Assembly (NCBI RefSeq): GCF_002272745.1
Contig: NZ_NPBD01000020.1
Location: 1-55,115 of the forward strand
Direction of reading: 5' to 3'
Length of the DNA stretch: 55,115 nt
Origin: Terribacillus saccharophilus
GTDB taxonomy: Bacteria > Bacillota > Bacilli > Bacillales > Amphibacillaceae
Numbering within the stretch: the first letter of the stretch is position 1; each line of letters opens with the position of its first letter. Shown here piece after piece: positions 1 to 10,896 of this stretch. Both the position numbers and the translations under genes were made by a program. The notes below the pieces were generated by a model that searched no databases, was not told where the DNA came from, and saw only the letters and a list, made by a program, of their open reading frames with translations.

Positions 1-226
1 TCGTTGTCAACATGTTTTTTGTTTTTGTTTTTCGTGTTTGCCGCTTCGTTTGAAGCAACTTTAATAATTTACCATGGATGTAATGGCATTGCAATAGTTT
101 TTTTAAAGAAATGTAAAATTTTCTTATAAACTGTTACATAGCATTATCTCTCATTCGTTTGCATTCTATGCAAATGCCTATATAAAGGTGAAAAAGAGAA
201 GGGCAGTATAACCCTTCTCCTTTCTA
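1..226 (-). promoter_or_regulatory. Intergenic tail of lysS with possible rRNA-operon promoter at the window edge
   Basis: This stretch carries no gene. On the minus strand it holds the lysS terminator and then, at its far left, an A-rich tract (about positions 11-36) directly before a TTGACA hexamer (positions 5-10). An A-tract UP element in front of a consensus -35 box is typical of rRNA promoters, and in B. subtilis an rRNA/tRNA cluster follows lysS. The matching -10 box would lie outside the window, so the assignment is an inference. Confidence 0.35.
191..219 (-). terminator. Terminator of lysS
   Basis: On the minus strand an 8-bp stem (GAGAAGGG / CCCTTCTC) with an 8-nt loop is followed by TTTTT. 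It begins only a few bases after the lysS stop codon. Confidence 0.85.
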
Positions 227-1744
<1,518 letters not shown>

Positions 1745-1752
1745 CTATAATG

Positions 1753-1818
1753 CTAAAAAAAACTGCCAGCTTGACTGGCAGTATCGTTCGTCCTCGTATA
1801 ATGCAAGGTTTTCCGCAT
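1753..1818 (-). CDS. Possible 21-aa leader peptide in the lysS leader
   Basis: An ATG preceded by GAGGTAGCA opens a 21-codon frame that begins MRKTLHYTRT, passes through the leader hairpin and ends with TAG immediately after the terminator T-run. The predicted transcription start lies only about 8-10 nt upstream, so the Shine-Dalgarno would be almost at the RNA 5' end. It contains only one lysine codon, so it is not a classic codon-run leader peptide. Frames this short can occur by chance, hence the low confidence. Confidence 0.3.
   Translation of the reverse strand: MRKTLHYTRTNDTASQAGSFF
1755..1782 (-). terminator. Leader terminator (attenuator candidate) upstream of lysS
   Basis: On the minus strand an 8-bp stem, ACTGCCAG / CTGGCAGT with a 5-nt loop, runs into eight T residues. 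It lies between the lysS promoter (1833-1861) and the lysS ribosome binding site, so it can stop transcription before the gene. It does not follow dusB directly: the promoter lies between them. This arrangement is what a transcription-attenuation leader looks like; the controlling signal is not visible. Confidence 0.75.
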
Positions 1819-1832
1819 TGCTACCTCGTATT

Positions 1833-1861
1833 AGTATAGAAAAGCAGCCATGCTGTGTCAA
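1833..1861 (-). promoter_or_regulatory. Sigma-A promoter of lysS
   Basis: TTGACA (1856-1861), a 17-nt spacer and TATACT (1833-1838), read on the minus strand. Transcription should start near 1826, giving a leader of about 115 nt before lysS. Confidence 0.75.
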
Positions 1862-1899
1862 TAAAGCACGCCCGATTAAAACATTGCCATAGAAGCTTC

Positions 1900-2865
1900 C
1901 TATTGATCTGCAAAATCGTAAAGCAGATCGGCCATGTCTTCTTTTGTGGTTGTTTCATTAATCAATTTGCGTACTTTCCCAGTACCATCTAACCCTTTCA
2001 AATACCAGGCAGCATGCTTTCGCATTTCCATGATCGCTACTCTTTCGCCTTTCAGACGAACTAAGCGTTCCATGTGCAGCACACAAACGTCAATCTTCTC
2101 ACGCGGTTTTGGCTCGTCCAAAATCTCGCCTGTTTCCAAGTATTGAACAGTTCTATATATCATCCACGGATCTCCAAGAGCAGCTCGTCCGATCATAACT
2201 GCGTCAACACCAGTCTCCTCCAATCGCTGCTTTGCAATTTGCGGCGTTGTAATATCGCCATTCCCGATGACAGGAATAGAAACGGATTCTTTCACTTGGC
2301 GGATGATATCCCAGTTAGCAAGTCCTTCATAGTGCTGCTCACGTGTACGTCCATGTAATGCGACTGCTGCCGCTCCTGCTTCTTGCAGCGCTTGTGCATT
2401 CTCCACAGCATAAATCGTACTGTCGTCCCAGCCTGTACGCATTTTAACAGTTACCGGCTTACCTACTTCTTTTACAACCGCAGATACCATTTCATGAATT
2501 TTCTCCGGTTGAAGCAGCCATCGGGAACCTGCCATGTTCTTTGTGATCTTTGGCGCAGGACAGCCCATATTGATATCAATAATGTCAGCTGTCGTATTCT
2601 GATCGACGAATTTAGCAGCTTCCACCAGCGTCTCCGGATTAGATCCAAAGATTTGTAAGCTCATTGGCTTTTCCTGTTCATCTATATAAAGCATGTTCAT
2701 CGTTTTGGCGTTCCGAGTCACGATGCCGTTGTCACTAATCATTTCTGCACATACGATACCAGCTCCGAATTCCTTTACAGTCAATCGGAAAGCTGAGTTA
2801 CTGATACCAGCCATCGGCGCCAATACCACTCGGTTCTTTATGGTGATATCACCGATATTGAACAA
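1900..2865 (-). CDS. dusB: tRNA-dihydrouridine synthase B
   Basis: FMN-dependent enzyme that reduces specific uridines to dihydrouridine in the tRNA D-loop. The 321-aa product starts MFNIGDITIKNRVVLAPMAG, the usual TIM-barrel flavin-binding opening of the Dus family. The catalytic cysteine is in the INMGCPAPK motif (Cys102). HGRTREQ and GNGDI phosphate-binding motifs are also present. The start codon is TTG, supported by GGGAGGT seven bases upstream. It follows folK by 24 nt, so the small HTH gene yazB found here in B. subtilis is absent. Confidence 0.95.
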   Translation of the reverse strand: MFNIGDITIKNRVVLAPMAGISNSAFRLTVKEFGAGIVCAEMISDNGIVTRNAKTMNMLYIDEQEKPMSLQIFGSNPETLVEAAKFVDQNTTADIIDINMGCPAPKITKNMAGSRWLLQPEKIHEMVSAVVKEVGKPVTVKMRTGWDDSTIYAVENAQALQEAGAAAVALHGRTREQHYEGLANWDIIRQVKESVSIPVIGNGDITTPQIAKQRLEETGVDAVMIGRAALGDPWMIYRTVQYLETGEILDEPKPREKIDVCVLHMERLVRLKGERVAIMEMRKHAAWYLKGLDGTGKVRKLINETTTKEDMADLLYDFADQ

Positions 2866-2889
2866 CGTCTCTACCTCCCTTTGGTCTTT

Positions 2890-3387
2890 CTATATATTTA
2901 ATGAACCCCAGCTTCTAACGCCTTGCACATCCCGGACTGCTAATGTATCCAGCCATTCCTGCACACTTTTACCTTTGAGGAGCAACTCAGGAGCTATCTC
3001 AGCTAAAGGCACTAATACAAAAGCTCGTTCATGCATGCGCGGATGGGGAAGGATAAGTTCCTCAACATTCATATTTTCTGTACCATACAGCAAAATGTCA
3101 AGGTCCACCGTCCGCGGTCCCCAACGAATAATCCGCTTACGACCTAAATCCTGTTCGATTTTTTGACAGACATGCAGAAGCTCCATTGGCTTCAAGCTTG
3201 TTTCCACCTCTGCCACCAAGTTCAGGAACTGATCTTGGTCCTCATACCCTACCGGATCGGTTTCATATACAGTCGATACCTGATTCAATTTTATTTCCGC
3301 GTGCTCATTCAGCGTTTGGATAGCCTGCTGTATGTAAGTCTCTCTTGGGGCTATATTTGATCCCAGTGCAATCCACGCCTGTTTCAT
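2890..3387 (-). CDS. folK: 2-amino-4-hydroxy-6-hydroxymethyldihydropteridine pyrophosphokinase
   Basis: Transfers pyrophosphate from ATP to 6-hydroxymethyl-dihydropterin, supplying the substrate of FolP in folate synthesis. The 165-aa protein shows the HPPK landmarks ALGSN (residues 7-11), the DQDQFLN segment and the signature GPRTVDLDILLYG. Its start overlaps the folB stop by 4 nt, indicating translational coupling in the folP-folB-folK order conserved in bacilli. Confidence 0.96.
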   Translation of the reverse strand: MKQAWIALGSNIAPRETYIQQAIQTLNEHAEIKLNQVSTVYETDPVGYEDQDQFLNLVAEVETSLKPMELLHVCQKIEQDLGRKRIIRWGPRTVDLDILLYGTENMNVEELILPHPRMHERAFVLVPLAEIAPELLLKGKSVQEWLDTLAVRDVQGVRSWGSLNI

Positions 3388-3746
3388 AGGCGCTCCCGCC
3401 GTATTTCCACCGCTACCGATTCATAATGTCCTGCGATTGGAGGATTGGGTTTGATGACCTTCACTGTGCACGCCTCTAACAGAGAGAATGCTGCAAACAA
3501 TTGCTTGGCAATCTCTTCTGCCACTGCTTCTATTAAATTCTTCGCTCGTCCTTCAACAACATCTTTGATGACCTCAAATGCTTGCCCATAATGAATCGAC
3601 TGCGTCATATCATCCGATTCGCCAGCTTTACTGAGGTCAAGCTCCAGTACAGCATCTACGAGAAAACGCTGCCCTAGCTTATTCTCTTCCGGAAATAAAC
3701 CGTGATAGCCGTAGAATTGTAATTGGTTCATATATATTTTATCCAT
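3384..3746 (-). CDS. folB: Dihydroneopterin aldolase
   Basis: Cleaves 7,8-dihydroneopterin to 6-hydroxymethyl-dihydropterin, the step before FolK. The 120-residue protein has the family opening FYGYHGLFPEE and the conserved VKVIKPNPPI near the end. Two adjacent ATG codons exist. The second (3746) is preferred because AAGGAGT is five bases upstream of it but only two upstream of the first, and because the protein then begins MDKIY like B. subtilis FolB. Confidence 0.95.
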   Translation of the reverse strand: MDKIYMNQLQFYGYHGLFPEENKLGQRFLVDAVLELDLSKAGESDDMTQSIHYGQAFEVIKDVVEGRAKNLIEAVAEEIAKQLFAAFSLLEACTVKVIKPNPPIAGHYESVAVEIRRERL

Positions 3747-3749
3747 CAT

Positions 3750-4565
3750 TTACTCCTTCCTTACTAACGCGTCCATCATTTTCACAATTCGAGCTGTCTG
3801 TTTTACTTCATGTACCCGAACCATATGTATGCCCTTTGTAATACCAAAAGCTGTCGTAGCGGCTGTGCCTTCATCTCGTTGATCAGCAGGCAGATCAAGT
3901 ACAGTACCGATGAATCGTTTGCGTGATGTACCGAGGAGGACAGGGTAGCCCATTGCCGTGATTTTATCTAACTCACGCATAGCAGCCATATTTTCATCAA
4001 AGGACTTAACAAATCCAATACCTGGATCAAGCCATATATCCTGTCGTTTAACACCTGCATCAATAGCTATTTGGATACTTTCCTCCAGATCAGCAATCAT
4101 ATCCGGAAGCAAATCGTTATAATGCGCTTCTTCACGATTATGCATTAAAATGATTGGAACGGCCAAACGCGCTGCTACATTCGCCATATCAGCGTCATAC
4201 TTCGCTCCCCATATATCATTAATAATCGATGCACCCGCTTCGATAGCTGCTTCTGCCGTCTTCGCCTTGTACGTATCAATAGAAATCGGCAAATCCACCA
4301 CTTCTCTAATGGCCTGTATTGCTGGTACGACGCGCGCAATTTCTTCATCAGCTGAAACAGGTTCATACCCTGGCCGGGTCGACTCCCCGCCAATATCCAA
4401 AATATCCGCTCCCTCAGCTGCAAGCTTTTGTGCTTGTTTAGCAGCAGCTTCTACATTTGCATAACTGCCTCCATCTGAAAAGGAATCAGGCGTCACGTTA
4501 ATGATCCCCATTACAAGCGTTTGCTTAGAAAGATCATATTCTTTATTGCCTATCATGCGCTTCAT
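3750..4565 (-). CDS. folP: Dihydropteroate synthase
   Basis: Condenses hydroxymethyl-dihydropterin pyrophosphate with p-aminobenzoate; it is the sulfonamide target. The 271-aa TIM-barrel protein carries NVTPDSFSDGG (about 23-33), DIGGESTRPG, the DPGIGF segment and SRKRFIG. It is the first gene of the folP-folB-folK-dusB run. In B. subtilis pabB, pabA and pabC lie between cysK and this gene; here cysK is followed directly by a terminator and folP, so p-aminobenzoate must be made from elsewhere or taken up. Confidence 0.96.
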   Translation of the reverse strand: MKRMIGNKEYDLSKQTLVMGIINVTPDSFSDGGSYANVEAAAKQAQKLAAEGADILDIGGESTRPGYEPVSADEEIARVVPAIQAIREVVDLPISIDTYKAKTAEAAIEAGASIINDIWGAKYDADMANVAARLAVPIILMHNREEAHYNDLLPDMIADLEESIQIAIDAGVKRQDIWLDPGIGFVKSFDENMAAMRELDKITAMGYPVLLGTSRKRFIGTVLDLPADQRDEGTAATTAFGITKGIHMVRVHEVKQTARIVKMMDALVRKE

Positions 4566-4616
4566 ATAACGTCAACCTCTCGTTCAATCTATCTTTATAG
4601 TGTACACGAATCCATG

Positions 4617-4650
4617 CATAAAAAAACACCCCTGCTAAGATAGGCAGGGG
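4617..4650 (-). terminator. Terminator of cysK
   Basis: Minus-strand stem CCCCTGC / GCAGGGG with an 8-nt loop, then a T-rich tail. It separates cysK from the folate operon. Confidence 0.85.
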
Positions 4651-4662
4651 CTTTCCGTTCAA

Positions 4663-5586
4663 TTAGTCTTCGAATTGGTAAAGTGGAGTAGAGAGGTAGC
4701 GCTCACCGTTACTCGGAACAATAGCTAATACTTTTTTACCTGCTCCAAGCTCTTTTGCAACCTTCTTGGCAGCAAAGATGGCAGCTCCTGTAGAAACCCC
4801 GCCTAGCAAGCCTTCCTTGGCAGCTGTTTCTCTGGCAGTAGCATACGCTTCATCATTCTCTACTTGAATGATTTCAGAGTAAATATCCGTATCCAGGATT
4901 GTTGGAACAAAACCTGCACCAATACCTTGGATTTTATGCGGTCCTGGGTTTCCGCCTGATAGAACAGGAGAGCTTGCCGGTTCAACCGCGATGATGCGGA
5001 TATCCTTATTCAATTCTTTCAGAACTTGACCTACTCCTGTAATCGTGCCGCCTGTCCCGATTCCAGCTACAAACGCATCAAGGTCGCCACCGAATTCTGC
5101 TGCAATCTCCTTACCTGTCGTACGTGCATGAATGGCAGGATTAGCTTCGTTCTTAAACTGCTGTGGCATGAAATAGCCATGTTCCTTTTGCAATTCTTCC
5201 GCCTTCTGAATGGCACCTTTCATTCCTTCTGCCCCTGGAGTTAACACTAGTTGAGCTCCATAGGCACGAAGCAGGTTACGTCTTTCCATACTCATCGTAT
5301 CCGGCATAACAAGAATCGCTTTATAGCCTTTGATAGCTGCCACTAGAGCAAGGCCGATTCCTGTATTACCGCTTGTCGGTTCGATGATTGTGTCACCTAG
5401 CTTCAATCTGCCGTTTTCTTCTGCATCTTCAATCATTGCAAGTGCAATCCGATCCTTAACAGATCCGCCTGGGTTCTGGAATTCCAGCTTTACATAAATC
5501 TCGGCACTATCACTGTCCGCAGTACGATTAAGCTTAACGATTGGTGTGTTTCCGATCAATTCAGAAATGGATGATGCAATTGCCAT
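4663..5586 (-). CDS. cysK: Cysteine synthase A (O-acetylserine sulfhydrylase)
   Basis: PLP enzyme making cysteine from O-acetylserine and sulfide. The 307-aa protein has the PLP lysine in PGGSVKDR (Lys44), the phosphate-binding SGNTGIGLA loop and the GTGGTITG loop. In B. subtilis CysK also works with the CymR repressor as the cysteine sensor, and a CymR-like site lies just upstream here. It appears to be a single-gene unit with its own promoter and terminator. Confidence 0.96.
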   Translation of the reverse strand: MAIASSISELIGNTPIVKLNRTADSDSAEIYVKLEFQNPGGSVKDRIALAMIEDAEENGRLKLGDTIIEPTSGNTGIGLALVAAIKGYKAILVMPDTMSMERRNLLRAYGAQLVLTPGAEGMKGAIQKAEELQKEHGYFMPQQFKNEANPAIHARTTGKEIAAEFGGDLDAFVAGIGTGGTITGVGQVLKELNKDIRIIAVEPASSPVLSGGNPGPHKIQGIGAGFVPTILDTDIYSEIIQVENDEAYATARETAAKEGLLGGVSTGAAIFAAKKVAKELGAGKKVLAIVPSNGERYLSTPLYQFED

Positions 5587-5598
5587 GATTATTCCCCC

Positions 5599-5625
5599 TA
5601 ATTCCCACTGTTTTAATTGGATTTA
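5599..5625 (-). promoter_or_regulatory. Candidate CymR operator of cysK
   Basis: This 27-bp element, read on the minus strand, starts TAAATCCAA and ends GGGAATTA, resembling the published CymR motif (TAA at one end, GGAATTA at the other, 27 bp). It sits directly downstream of the -10 box, over the predicted transcription start, where a repressor would act. Recognition is from memory of the consensus. Confidence 0.45.
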
Positions 5626-5629
5626 TTTA

Positions 5630-5658
5630 ACTGTAAGCAAAATAGTGCCAAAAGTCAA
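5630..5658 (-). promoter_or_regulatory. Sigma-A promoter of cysK
   Basis: TTGACT (5653-5658), a 17-nt spacer and TACAGT (5630-5635) on the minus strand, 43 nt before the cysK start. Confidence 0.65.
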
Positions 5659-5680
5659 TCCAAACGAGAGGGCTTCATCT

Positions 5681-6550
5681 TCACCGAAGCAGTTCTTTTA
5701 ATTCTTCTTCCGTAAACGTATACGTTTCATTACAGAAGTGGCAATTTGCTTCCGCTCCATGGTCTTCATCGATCATCGCTTGGATCTCTTCGTTCCCAAG
5801 ACTCTTAATTGCATTCTGGATGCGGTCCTTGGAGCATTGGCAAGTAAAGCTAACCGGCATAGTATCGAGGAATTTAATATTTTCTTCTCCTATTAGCATC
5901 TCGAGGATCTGCTCCGGCGTTTTTCCTTCTCTAATTAATGTTGAGATCGGGGCAATAGAGCTGATCCGCTCTTCCAATTGTGTAATGATTGTATCATCAG
6001 CTCCCGGCAGCACTTGCAGAATAAATCCACCAGCAGCAAGGATGGTATGATCTGGATTAACCAATACGCCCGCACCTACTGCAGAAGGTACCTGCTCGGA
6101 GTTGGCGAAATAATAGGTGAAGTCGTCCCCAATCTCTCCAGAAACAATCGGTACTTGGCCGGTGAACATTTCTTTCAGACCAAGATCCTTCGCTACACTC
6201 AATGTTCCGACAGTACCTACAGCACGGGAGACATCAAGTTTTCCGATGGAGTTCAATTCAAAGTCGACATGCGGATTCGTGATATATCCTCTCACTTCAC
6301 CTTTTGCATTGCTGTCTACAATAATTGGTCCGACTGGTCCGTCGCCTTCAACCTTTACCGTCAGCTTGTCTTCTCCTTTAAGCATCACACCCATCATCGT
6401 GCTTATTGTGAGCGTACGTCCAAGCGCTGCCGATGCCGTTGCCCATGTATCGTGACGGCGACGTGCTTCTTCCACTAATTCTGTCGATTGTATCGCATAA
6501 GCACGGATATTTCCGTTGAATCCTGTTGCTTTAATTAAATAATCACCCAT
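5681..6550 (-). CDS. hslO: Redox-regulated chaperone Hsp33
   Basis: Holdase chaperone switched on by oxidative unfolding, when four zinc-binding cysteines form disulfides. The 289-aa protein ends with the expected zinc site: Cys237 and Cys239 (CQC) and Cys270 and Cys273 (CHFC). The N-terminal substrate-binding domain is intact. The ATG at 6550 gives the family N-terminus (MGDYLIKA) although the AAGGAGTGA is about 13 nt away, slightly far. coaX, which lies between ftsH and hslO in B. subtilis, is absent, as is the prsA-like gene between hslO and cysK. Confidence 0.95.
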   Translation of the reverse strand: MGDYLIKATGFNGNIRAYAIQSTELVEEARRRHDTWATASAALGRTLTISTMMGVMLKGEDKLTVKVEGDGPVGPIIVDSNAKGEVRGYITNPHVDFELNSIGKLDVSRAVGTVGTLSVAKDLGLKEMFTGQVPIVSGEIGDDFTYYFANSEQVPSAVGAGVLVNPDHTILAAGGFILQVLPGADDTIITQLEERISSIAPISTLIREGKTPEQILEMLIGEENIKFLDTMPVSFTCQCSKDRIQNAIKSLGNEEIQAMIDEDHGAEANCHFCNETYTFTEEELKELLR

Positions 6551-6674
6551 GAGAGCAATGTCACTCCTTCTATATATATCAACCGTTATCGGCCTATTTT
6601 TTCCACAAGGTATTTTTTATCTTATCATAATCCTTCTGGTAAATCCTTTTATATGTTTACTATACCCAAACAGA

Positions 6675-6701
6675 GAAAAAGGCCTCCTAGAAGGAGACCT
6701 T
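6675..6701 (-). terminator. Terminator of ftsH
   Basis: Minus-strand stem AAGGTCTCCT / AGGAGGCCTT (one mismatch, 3-nt loop) followed by TTTTT, directly after the ftsH stop. Confidence 0.8.
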
Positions 6702-6706
6702 TTCTT

Positions 6707-8755
6707 TTATGCTTTTGGACGATCATCTGAATCATCATTTGTTCGCGGGTTATCTTCAGGTATACCTGACTGATCCGGCGATTTGGAAACATCTTCATCG
6801 ATGGCTGTGTCATCGGATGGAGTTACTTCCTTTTCTTCCTGCGGCTGGATTGTGACTGTTACATCATCGTCACTATCCTTCAGCAGGCTGGTTTTCTTAT
6901 CAGATTTGCTGCGTTCAGCGGCAATCTCATCCTCTGTAGGAAGGCGTCCTTTATCAAACAATGTTTGAATTTGGAAAGCATCTAATGTTTCGATCTCAAG
7001 GAGTGTTTGGGCAATAAGCTCAAGCTTCTCTTTGTTTTCAGTAAGAATCTGCTTCGCACGTGCATAACACTGATTGATGAAGTTCTGTACTTCCTGATCG
7101 ATTTCATAGGCGATTGCATCACTGTATGTTTGTTCATTTTGAATGTCACGGCCGAGGAATACATTACCGCCACTGCTAGTGAACTGCAACGGTCCGATCT
7201 TATCACTCATACCGTATTCGGTAACCATTTTACGGGCAATGCCTGTTGCTCGCTGGAAGTCATTATGAGCTCCGGTACTTACTTCACCGAAGATAACCTC
7301 TTCTGCTACACGTCCACCGAGCAATCCGGTAATCTTATCAAACAATTCCGGCTTGGTCATGAAATAGCGGTCTTCTCTTGGAAGCATGACCGCATAACCG
7401 CCAGCTTGGCCTCGAGGAACGATGGTAACTTTATGCACCATATCTGCATCATCAAGTACCATACCGATAACAGTATGTCCGCTCTCATGGTAAGCAACGA
7501 TATTACGTTCTTTCTTAGAGATAACTCGGCTTTTCTTCGCAGGACCTGCAATGACACGGTCGATCGCTTCATCAACGTCGTCCATGATAATTTGCTTACG
7601 GTCACTTCGTGCAGCTACGAGTGCAGCTTCGTTCAATAGGTTCTCCAAATCTGCTCCGGAGAATCCTGGAGTACGCATCGCGATTGTACGCAGATTGACG
7701 GACTCATCAAGCGGTTTGTTGCGGGCATGTACTTTCAAGACTGCCTCACGTCCTATTAGATCAGGACGGTCAACTGTAATCTGACGGTCAAAACGGCCTG
7801 GACGAAGAAGGGCTGGGTCAAGAATGTCTGCACGGTTTGTTGCAGCGATGATGATGATGCCTTCATTAGCACCGAAACCATCCATTTCAACAAGCAATTG
7901 GTTCAATGTTTGCTCACGCTCATCGTGACCGCCGCCTAAACCGGCTCCACGCTGGCGTCCAACTGCATCAATCTCATCAATAAAGATGATACATGGTGCA
8001 TTTTTCTTCGCGTTTTCAAACAAATCACGTACACGGGATGCACCGACCCCTACAAACATCTCTACGAAGTCCGAACCACTTATAGAGAAGAACGGCACGC
8101 CAGCTTCTCCTGCTACCGCACGAGCAAGCAAAGTTTTACCTGTACCTGGAGGTCCCACTAGAAGGACACCTTTCGGGATACGTGCCCCTACAGCGGAGAA
8201 TTTGCGTGGATCTTTCAGGAAGTCGACAACTTCGACAAGCTCCTGCTTCTCTTCATCAGCTCCGGCTACATCACGGAACTTCACTTTCTTCTTCTCTTCA
8301 TTGTACATCTTCGCTTTACTCTTACCGAAGTTCATCACTCGGCTTCCTCCACCTTGTGACTGACTCATGAAGAACAAGAAGATAAGCACAAGCAGTAAGA
8401 TAGGGAGAAGGGTTGTCAAAAGAGTCTGCCAGAAACTTGGCTGCGGCTCTTCTTCCGTATTCACTTCGACACCTTGATTATCTGCAGCAGCGAGAATATC
8501 AGTCATCAGCTGTTCATTCTGAGGTATCTCAGCCTGGAACTGCGTGTTATTCTCCGTCTCGCCTCGTACTGTAATAATATTATTAGTAGGCTGGACGGTC
8601 ATGCTTTGTATATCACCACTCTCAAGCGTGGTTCTAAACTTGTTAATGTCGTACTGTTCGATTTCGTTCGTCTGATTCTTGAATAAGTTGATCACACCGA
8701 TAATGACTACAAATATAATTATAACCATTAAGGTATTGCGGAACACTTTGCTCAT
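6707..8755 (-). CDS. ftsH: ATP-dependent zinc metalloprotease FtsH
   Basis: Membrane-anchored AAA+ protease that degrades misfolded membrane proteins and regulators; in B. subtilis it is needed for sporulation. In 682 residues there is TM1 (about 8-25), an external domain, TM2 (about 110-130), Walker A GPPGTGKT (201-208), Walker B IIFIDEID (256-263), the SRH region and the zinc motif HESGH (423-427). The tail is strongly acidic. The ATG has a very good GGAGGAGGTAG ribosome binding site. It is separated from hprT by 116 bp that should hold its promoter. Confidence 0.97.
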   Translation of the reverse strand: MSKVFRNTLMVIIIFVVIIGVINLFKNQTNEIEQYDINKFRTTLESGDIQSMTVQPTNNIITVRGETENNTQFQAEIPQNEQLMTDILAAADNQGVEVNTEEEPQPSFWQTLLTTLLPILLLVLIFLFFMSQSQGGGSRVMNFGKSKAKMYNEEKKKVKFRDVAGADEEKQELVEVVDFLKDPRKFSAVGARIPKGVLLVGPPGTGKTLLARAVAGEAGVPFFSISGSDFVEMFVGVGASRVRDLFENAKKNAPCIIFIDEIDAVGRQRGAGLGGGHDEREQTLNQLLVEMDGFGANEGIIIIAATNRADILDPALLRPGRFDRQITVDRPDLIGREAVLKVHARNKPLDESVNLRTIAMRTPGFSGADLENLLNEAALVAARSDRKQIIMDDVDEAIDRVIAGPAKKSRVISKKERNIVAYHESGHTVIGMVLDDADMVHKVTIVPRGQAGGYAVMLPREDRYFMTKPELFDKITGLLGGRVAEEVIFGEVSTGAHNDFQRATGIARKMVTEYGMSDKIGPLQFTSSGGNVFLGRDIQNEQTYSDAIAYEIDQEVQNFINQCYARAKQILTENKEKLELIAQTLLEIETLDAFQIQTLFDKGRLPTEDEIAAERSKSDKKTSLLKDSDDDVTVTIQPQEEKEVTPSDDTAIDEDVSKSPDQSGIPEDNPRTNDDSDDRPKA

Positions 8756-8871
8756 TGCCTACCTCCTCCCAAACGAGAAAACTATAGTAAATACTACCAT
8801 ATGCAAAACCTGCTATACAACTAAATACCCTTTACCTTATGTAAAAGGAAGATGATCCATACCGGTACTGA

Positions 8872-9423
8872 TTATTCAGTACGGGCGCCGCCATATACTT
8901 CCGGTTTTAAAACACCGATATACGGCAAATTACGATACTTCTCCTGATAATCCAAACCATAGCCGACAACGAATTCATTTGGCACACGGAAACCGACCAA
9001 GTCCGCCTGGATCTTCGCCGTACGTCCTGAAGGCTTATCAAGAAGCGTGACGATTTTAATCGATTTCGCTTTCCGGTATTTGAACAAATCTACCAGATAG
9101 CTCAAAGTAAGACCACTGTCGATGATATCCTCAATGATCAAAAGATCTCTGCCTTCCACTTTCGTATCCAAGTCCTTGACGATTTTTACTTCACCAGAAG
9201 ATGTCATACCGCCACCGTAGCTGGACACATCCATGAAATCCATCTCCAAATGTGTATCCATATGGCGGAGTACATCGGACATGAATGGAAGGGCGCCTTT
9301 CAATACGCCGATAGCAAGCGGGAATGAATCTTTGTATTCCTCTGTAAGCTGCTTGCCGATTTCAGCGCATTTCGCTTCAATCTCTTCCTTCGTTATCAGT
9401 ACTTTCTCAATCTCATCATGCAT
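8872..9423 (-). CDS. hprT: Hypoxanthine-guanine phosphoribosyltransferase
   Basis: Salvages hypoxanthine and guanine to IMP and GMP using PRPP. The 183-aa protein contains the PRPP-binding motif [14 protein letters not shown] (95-108) and LKGALPF (41-47). It overlaps the 3' end of tilS by 8 nt, the usual tilS-hprT-ftsH arrangement of Firmicutes. GGAGGACCGAGC precedes the ATG. Confidence 0.96.
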   Translation of the reverse strand: MHDEIEKVLITKEEIEAKCAEIGKQLTEEYKDSFPLAIGVLKGALPFMSDVLRHMDTHLEMDFMDVSSYGGGMTSSGEVKIVKDLDTKVEGRDLLIIEDIIDSGLTLSYLVDLFKYRKAKSIKIVTLLDKPSGRTAKIQADLVGFRVPNEFVVGYGLDYQEKYRNLPYIGVLKPEVYGGARTE

Positions 9424-10834
9424 TGCTCGGTCCTCCTGTTTGTTCCCCTTTTTTCGCTTGGTAGCACAGACGTAAATAGCTGCCTGATTCTCCTGTTGTT
9501 CTGCCTGTTTCCCCTTTTCTTAAACCGATAAGCCATAAAATGGTGCCAGTCGCATCCTCCACAATCGGCCAGTCCCGCCTATTAACAGCCGGAATTTTTT
9601 CATCAATGAAAATATCTTTTACTTTTTTGGTCCCTCTCATTCCGCGCAGCTTCATTTTGTCGCCATTTTTCCTTGTACGGACCTGCAAAGGCAAGGTAAC
9701 ATCCGCAATGGGCAATACGAAGTCGTGGGAACCGTTTTCGGTTGAGTGTGGGGTAAAAGAAGCCGTTAATAGAGATCCATCAGGTAACGTGACGCTTCCG
9801 GGAGCGTGAAATGTATAGTGGAATAAGTCCTTCGCCTCATTACGGAAAGAAACCGTCAATCGGCTATAGGACTTTGTCAGTTGTAATCCTGCCGGAAAAT
9901 CTAAAGAGCTGTTTGCTTTAGAGCTAGCTATCAGTTCAAAGAACTGCGCTTCGTGCCGATGGTGCAAGTCCACCGGAAGCGCTTGATACAGATACATCAA
10001 TATTAGATGATACACTCTTCTTTGTAAAGCAATCGGGTATGTAAGAAATCGTTCTATTTCAAAGGCTATCGCCTGTTTCCCGGCATCATATTCTACCACG
10101 TCAGTAAACATCTCCGCTGCCTGTCCTTCCAGATAAGCTTCATCTGCTTTAAGCGCTTCGCTAAAGCGCTGCGCATGCTGATGGAATGTCGGAAATTCTG
10201 TTTTTATCGGGTCTAGGACACGATGCCGGAAAAAATTACGCGTGTAATCTACTGTAGCGTTAGAAGGATCGATACGATACGGTATGTCATGCTGTTCACA
10301 ATATTGTTGAATTTGCGCTTTGCTGCACGATAACATTGGCCGGATGAGTTCTCCGCTAGCGAATGGCCGCGTAATATCCATACCGCTGACTGCAGCAGGA
10401 TTAGATCCGCGTGCCAGCCGCATCAAAATGGTTTCTGCCTGATCGTCTCCATGATGGGCAAGTAACATAGCATCAGCCTTATAACGATTCATACATTCCT
10501 CAAAATAGCGGTAACGCATTTCCCTCGCTGCAACCTGGGTACTTTGCTGATGTTTCTTCTTCCATCCTGGAACATCTAAAGTTACAGATTCTGACACAAT
10601 TCCCCAATTTTCACATATTTCTTTCACGAATACCGTATCTAATCTAGATTCCTCGCCCCGCAAACCATGGTCGACACTTAAGGCGATGATATGCCAATTT
10701 CGCCGCTGCCTCTGTTCCTTCAAGAAATGGAGTAGCGCCATCGAATCCGGTCCGCCAGATACACCTACCAAGATAGTTGTACCTTCCTTCCATAAACCAT
10801 GTCTGTCCATAAATGCTGTCACAGTCTGTTCCAT
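9416..10834 (-). CDS. tilS: tRNA(Ile)-lysidine synthetase
   Basis: Adds lysine to C34 of the CAU-anticodon tRNA-Ile so that it reads AUA; essential. The 472-aa protein has the PP-loop ATP motif SGGPDS (26-31) in the N-terminal catalytic domain and a longer, divergent C-terminal tRNA-binding half ([19 protein letters not shown]). AAGGATGACGG precedes the ATG. Confidence 0.95.
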   Translation of the reverse strand: MEQTVTAFMDRHGLWKEGTTILVGVSGGPDSMALLHFLKEQRQRRNWHIIALSVDHGLRGEESRLDTVFVKEICENWGIVSESVTLDVPGWKKKHQQSTQVAAREMRYRYFEECMNRYKADAMLLAHHGDDQAETILMRLARGSNPAAVSGMDITRPFASGELIRPMLSCSKAQIQQYCEQHDIPYRIDPSNATVDYTRNFFRHRVLDPIKTEFPTFHQHAQRFSEALKADEAYLEGQAAEMFTDVVEYDAGKQAIAFEIERFLTYPIALQRRVYHLILMYLYQALPVDLHHRHEAQFFELIASSKANSSLDFPAGLQLTKSYSRLTVSFRNEAKDLFHYTFHAPGSVTLPDGSLLTASFTPHSTENGSHDFVLPIADVTLPLQVRTRKNGDKMKLRGMRGTKKVKDIFIDEKIPAVNRRDWPIVEDATGTILWLIGLRKGETGRTTGESGSYLRLCYQAKKGEQTGGPSNA

Positions 10835-10896
10835 TTACCGTCATCCTTATGTAGTTGCTGCTTTTATCGTACCACTTATGCAGCAAGACAAAAAGT

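Noticed and set aside
2693..3166. 157-codon open frame on the plus strand
   Set aside because: Spans the dusB-folK junction in antisense, crossing two well-supported genes.
5978..6478. 166-codon open frame on the plus strand
   Set aside because: Antisense shadow of hslO with no family features.
7007..7639. 210-codon open frame on the plus strand
   Set aside because: Antisense to ftsH, whose codons and motifs are fully conserved; the product resembles no protein family.
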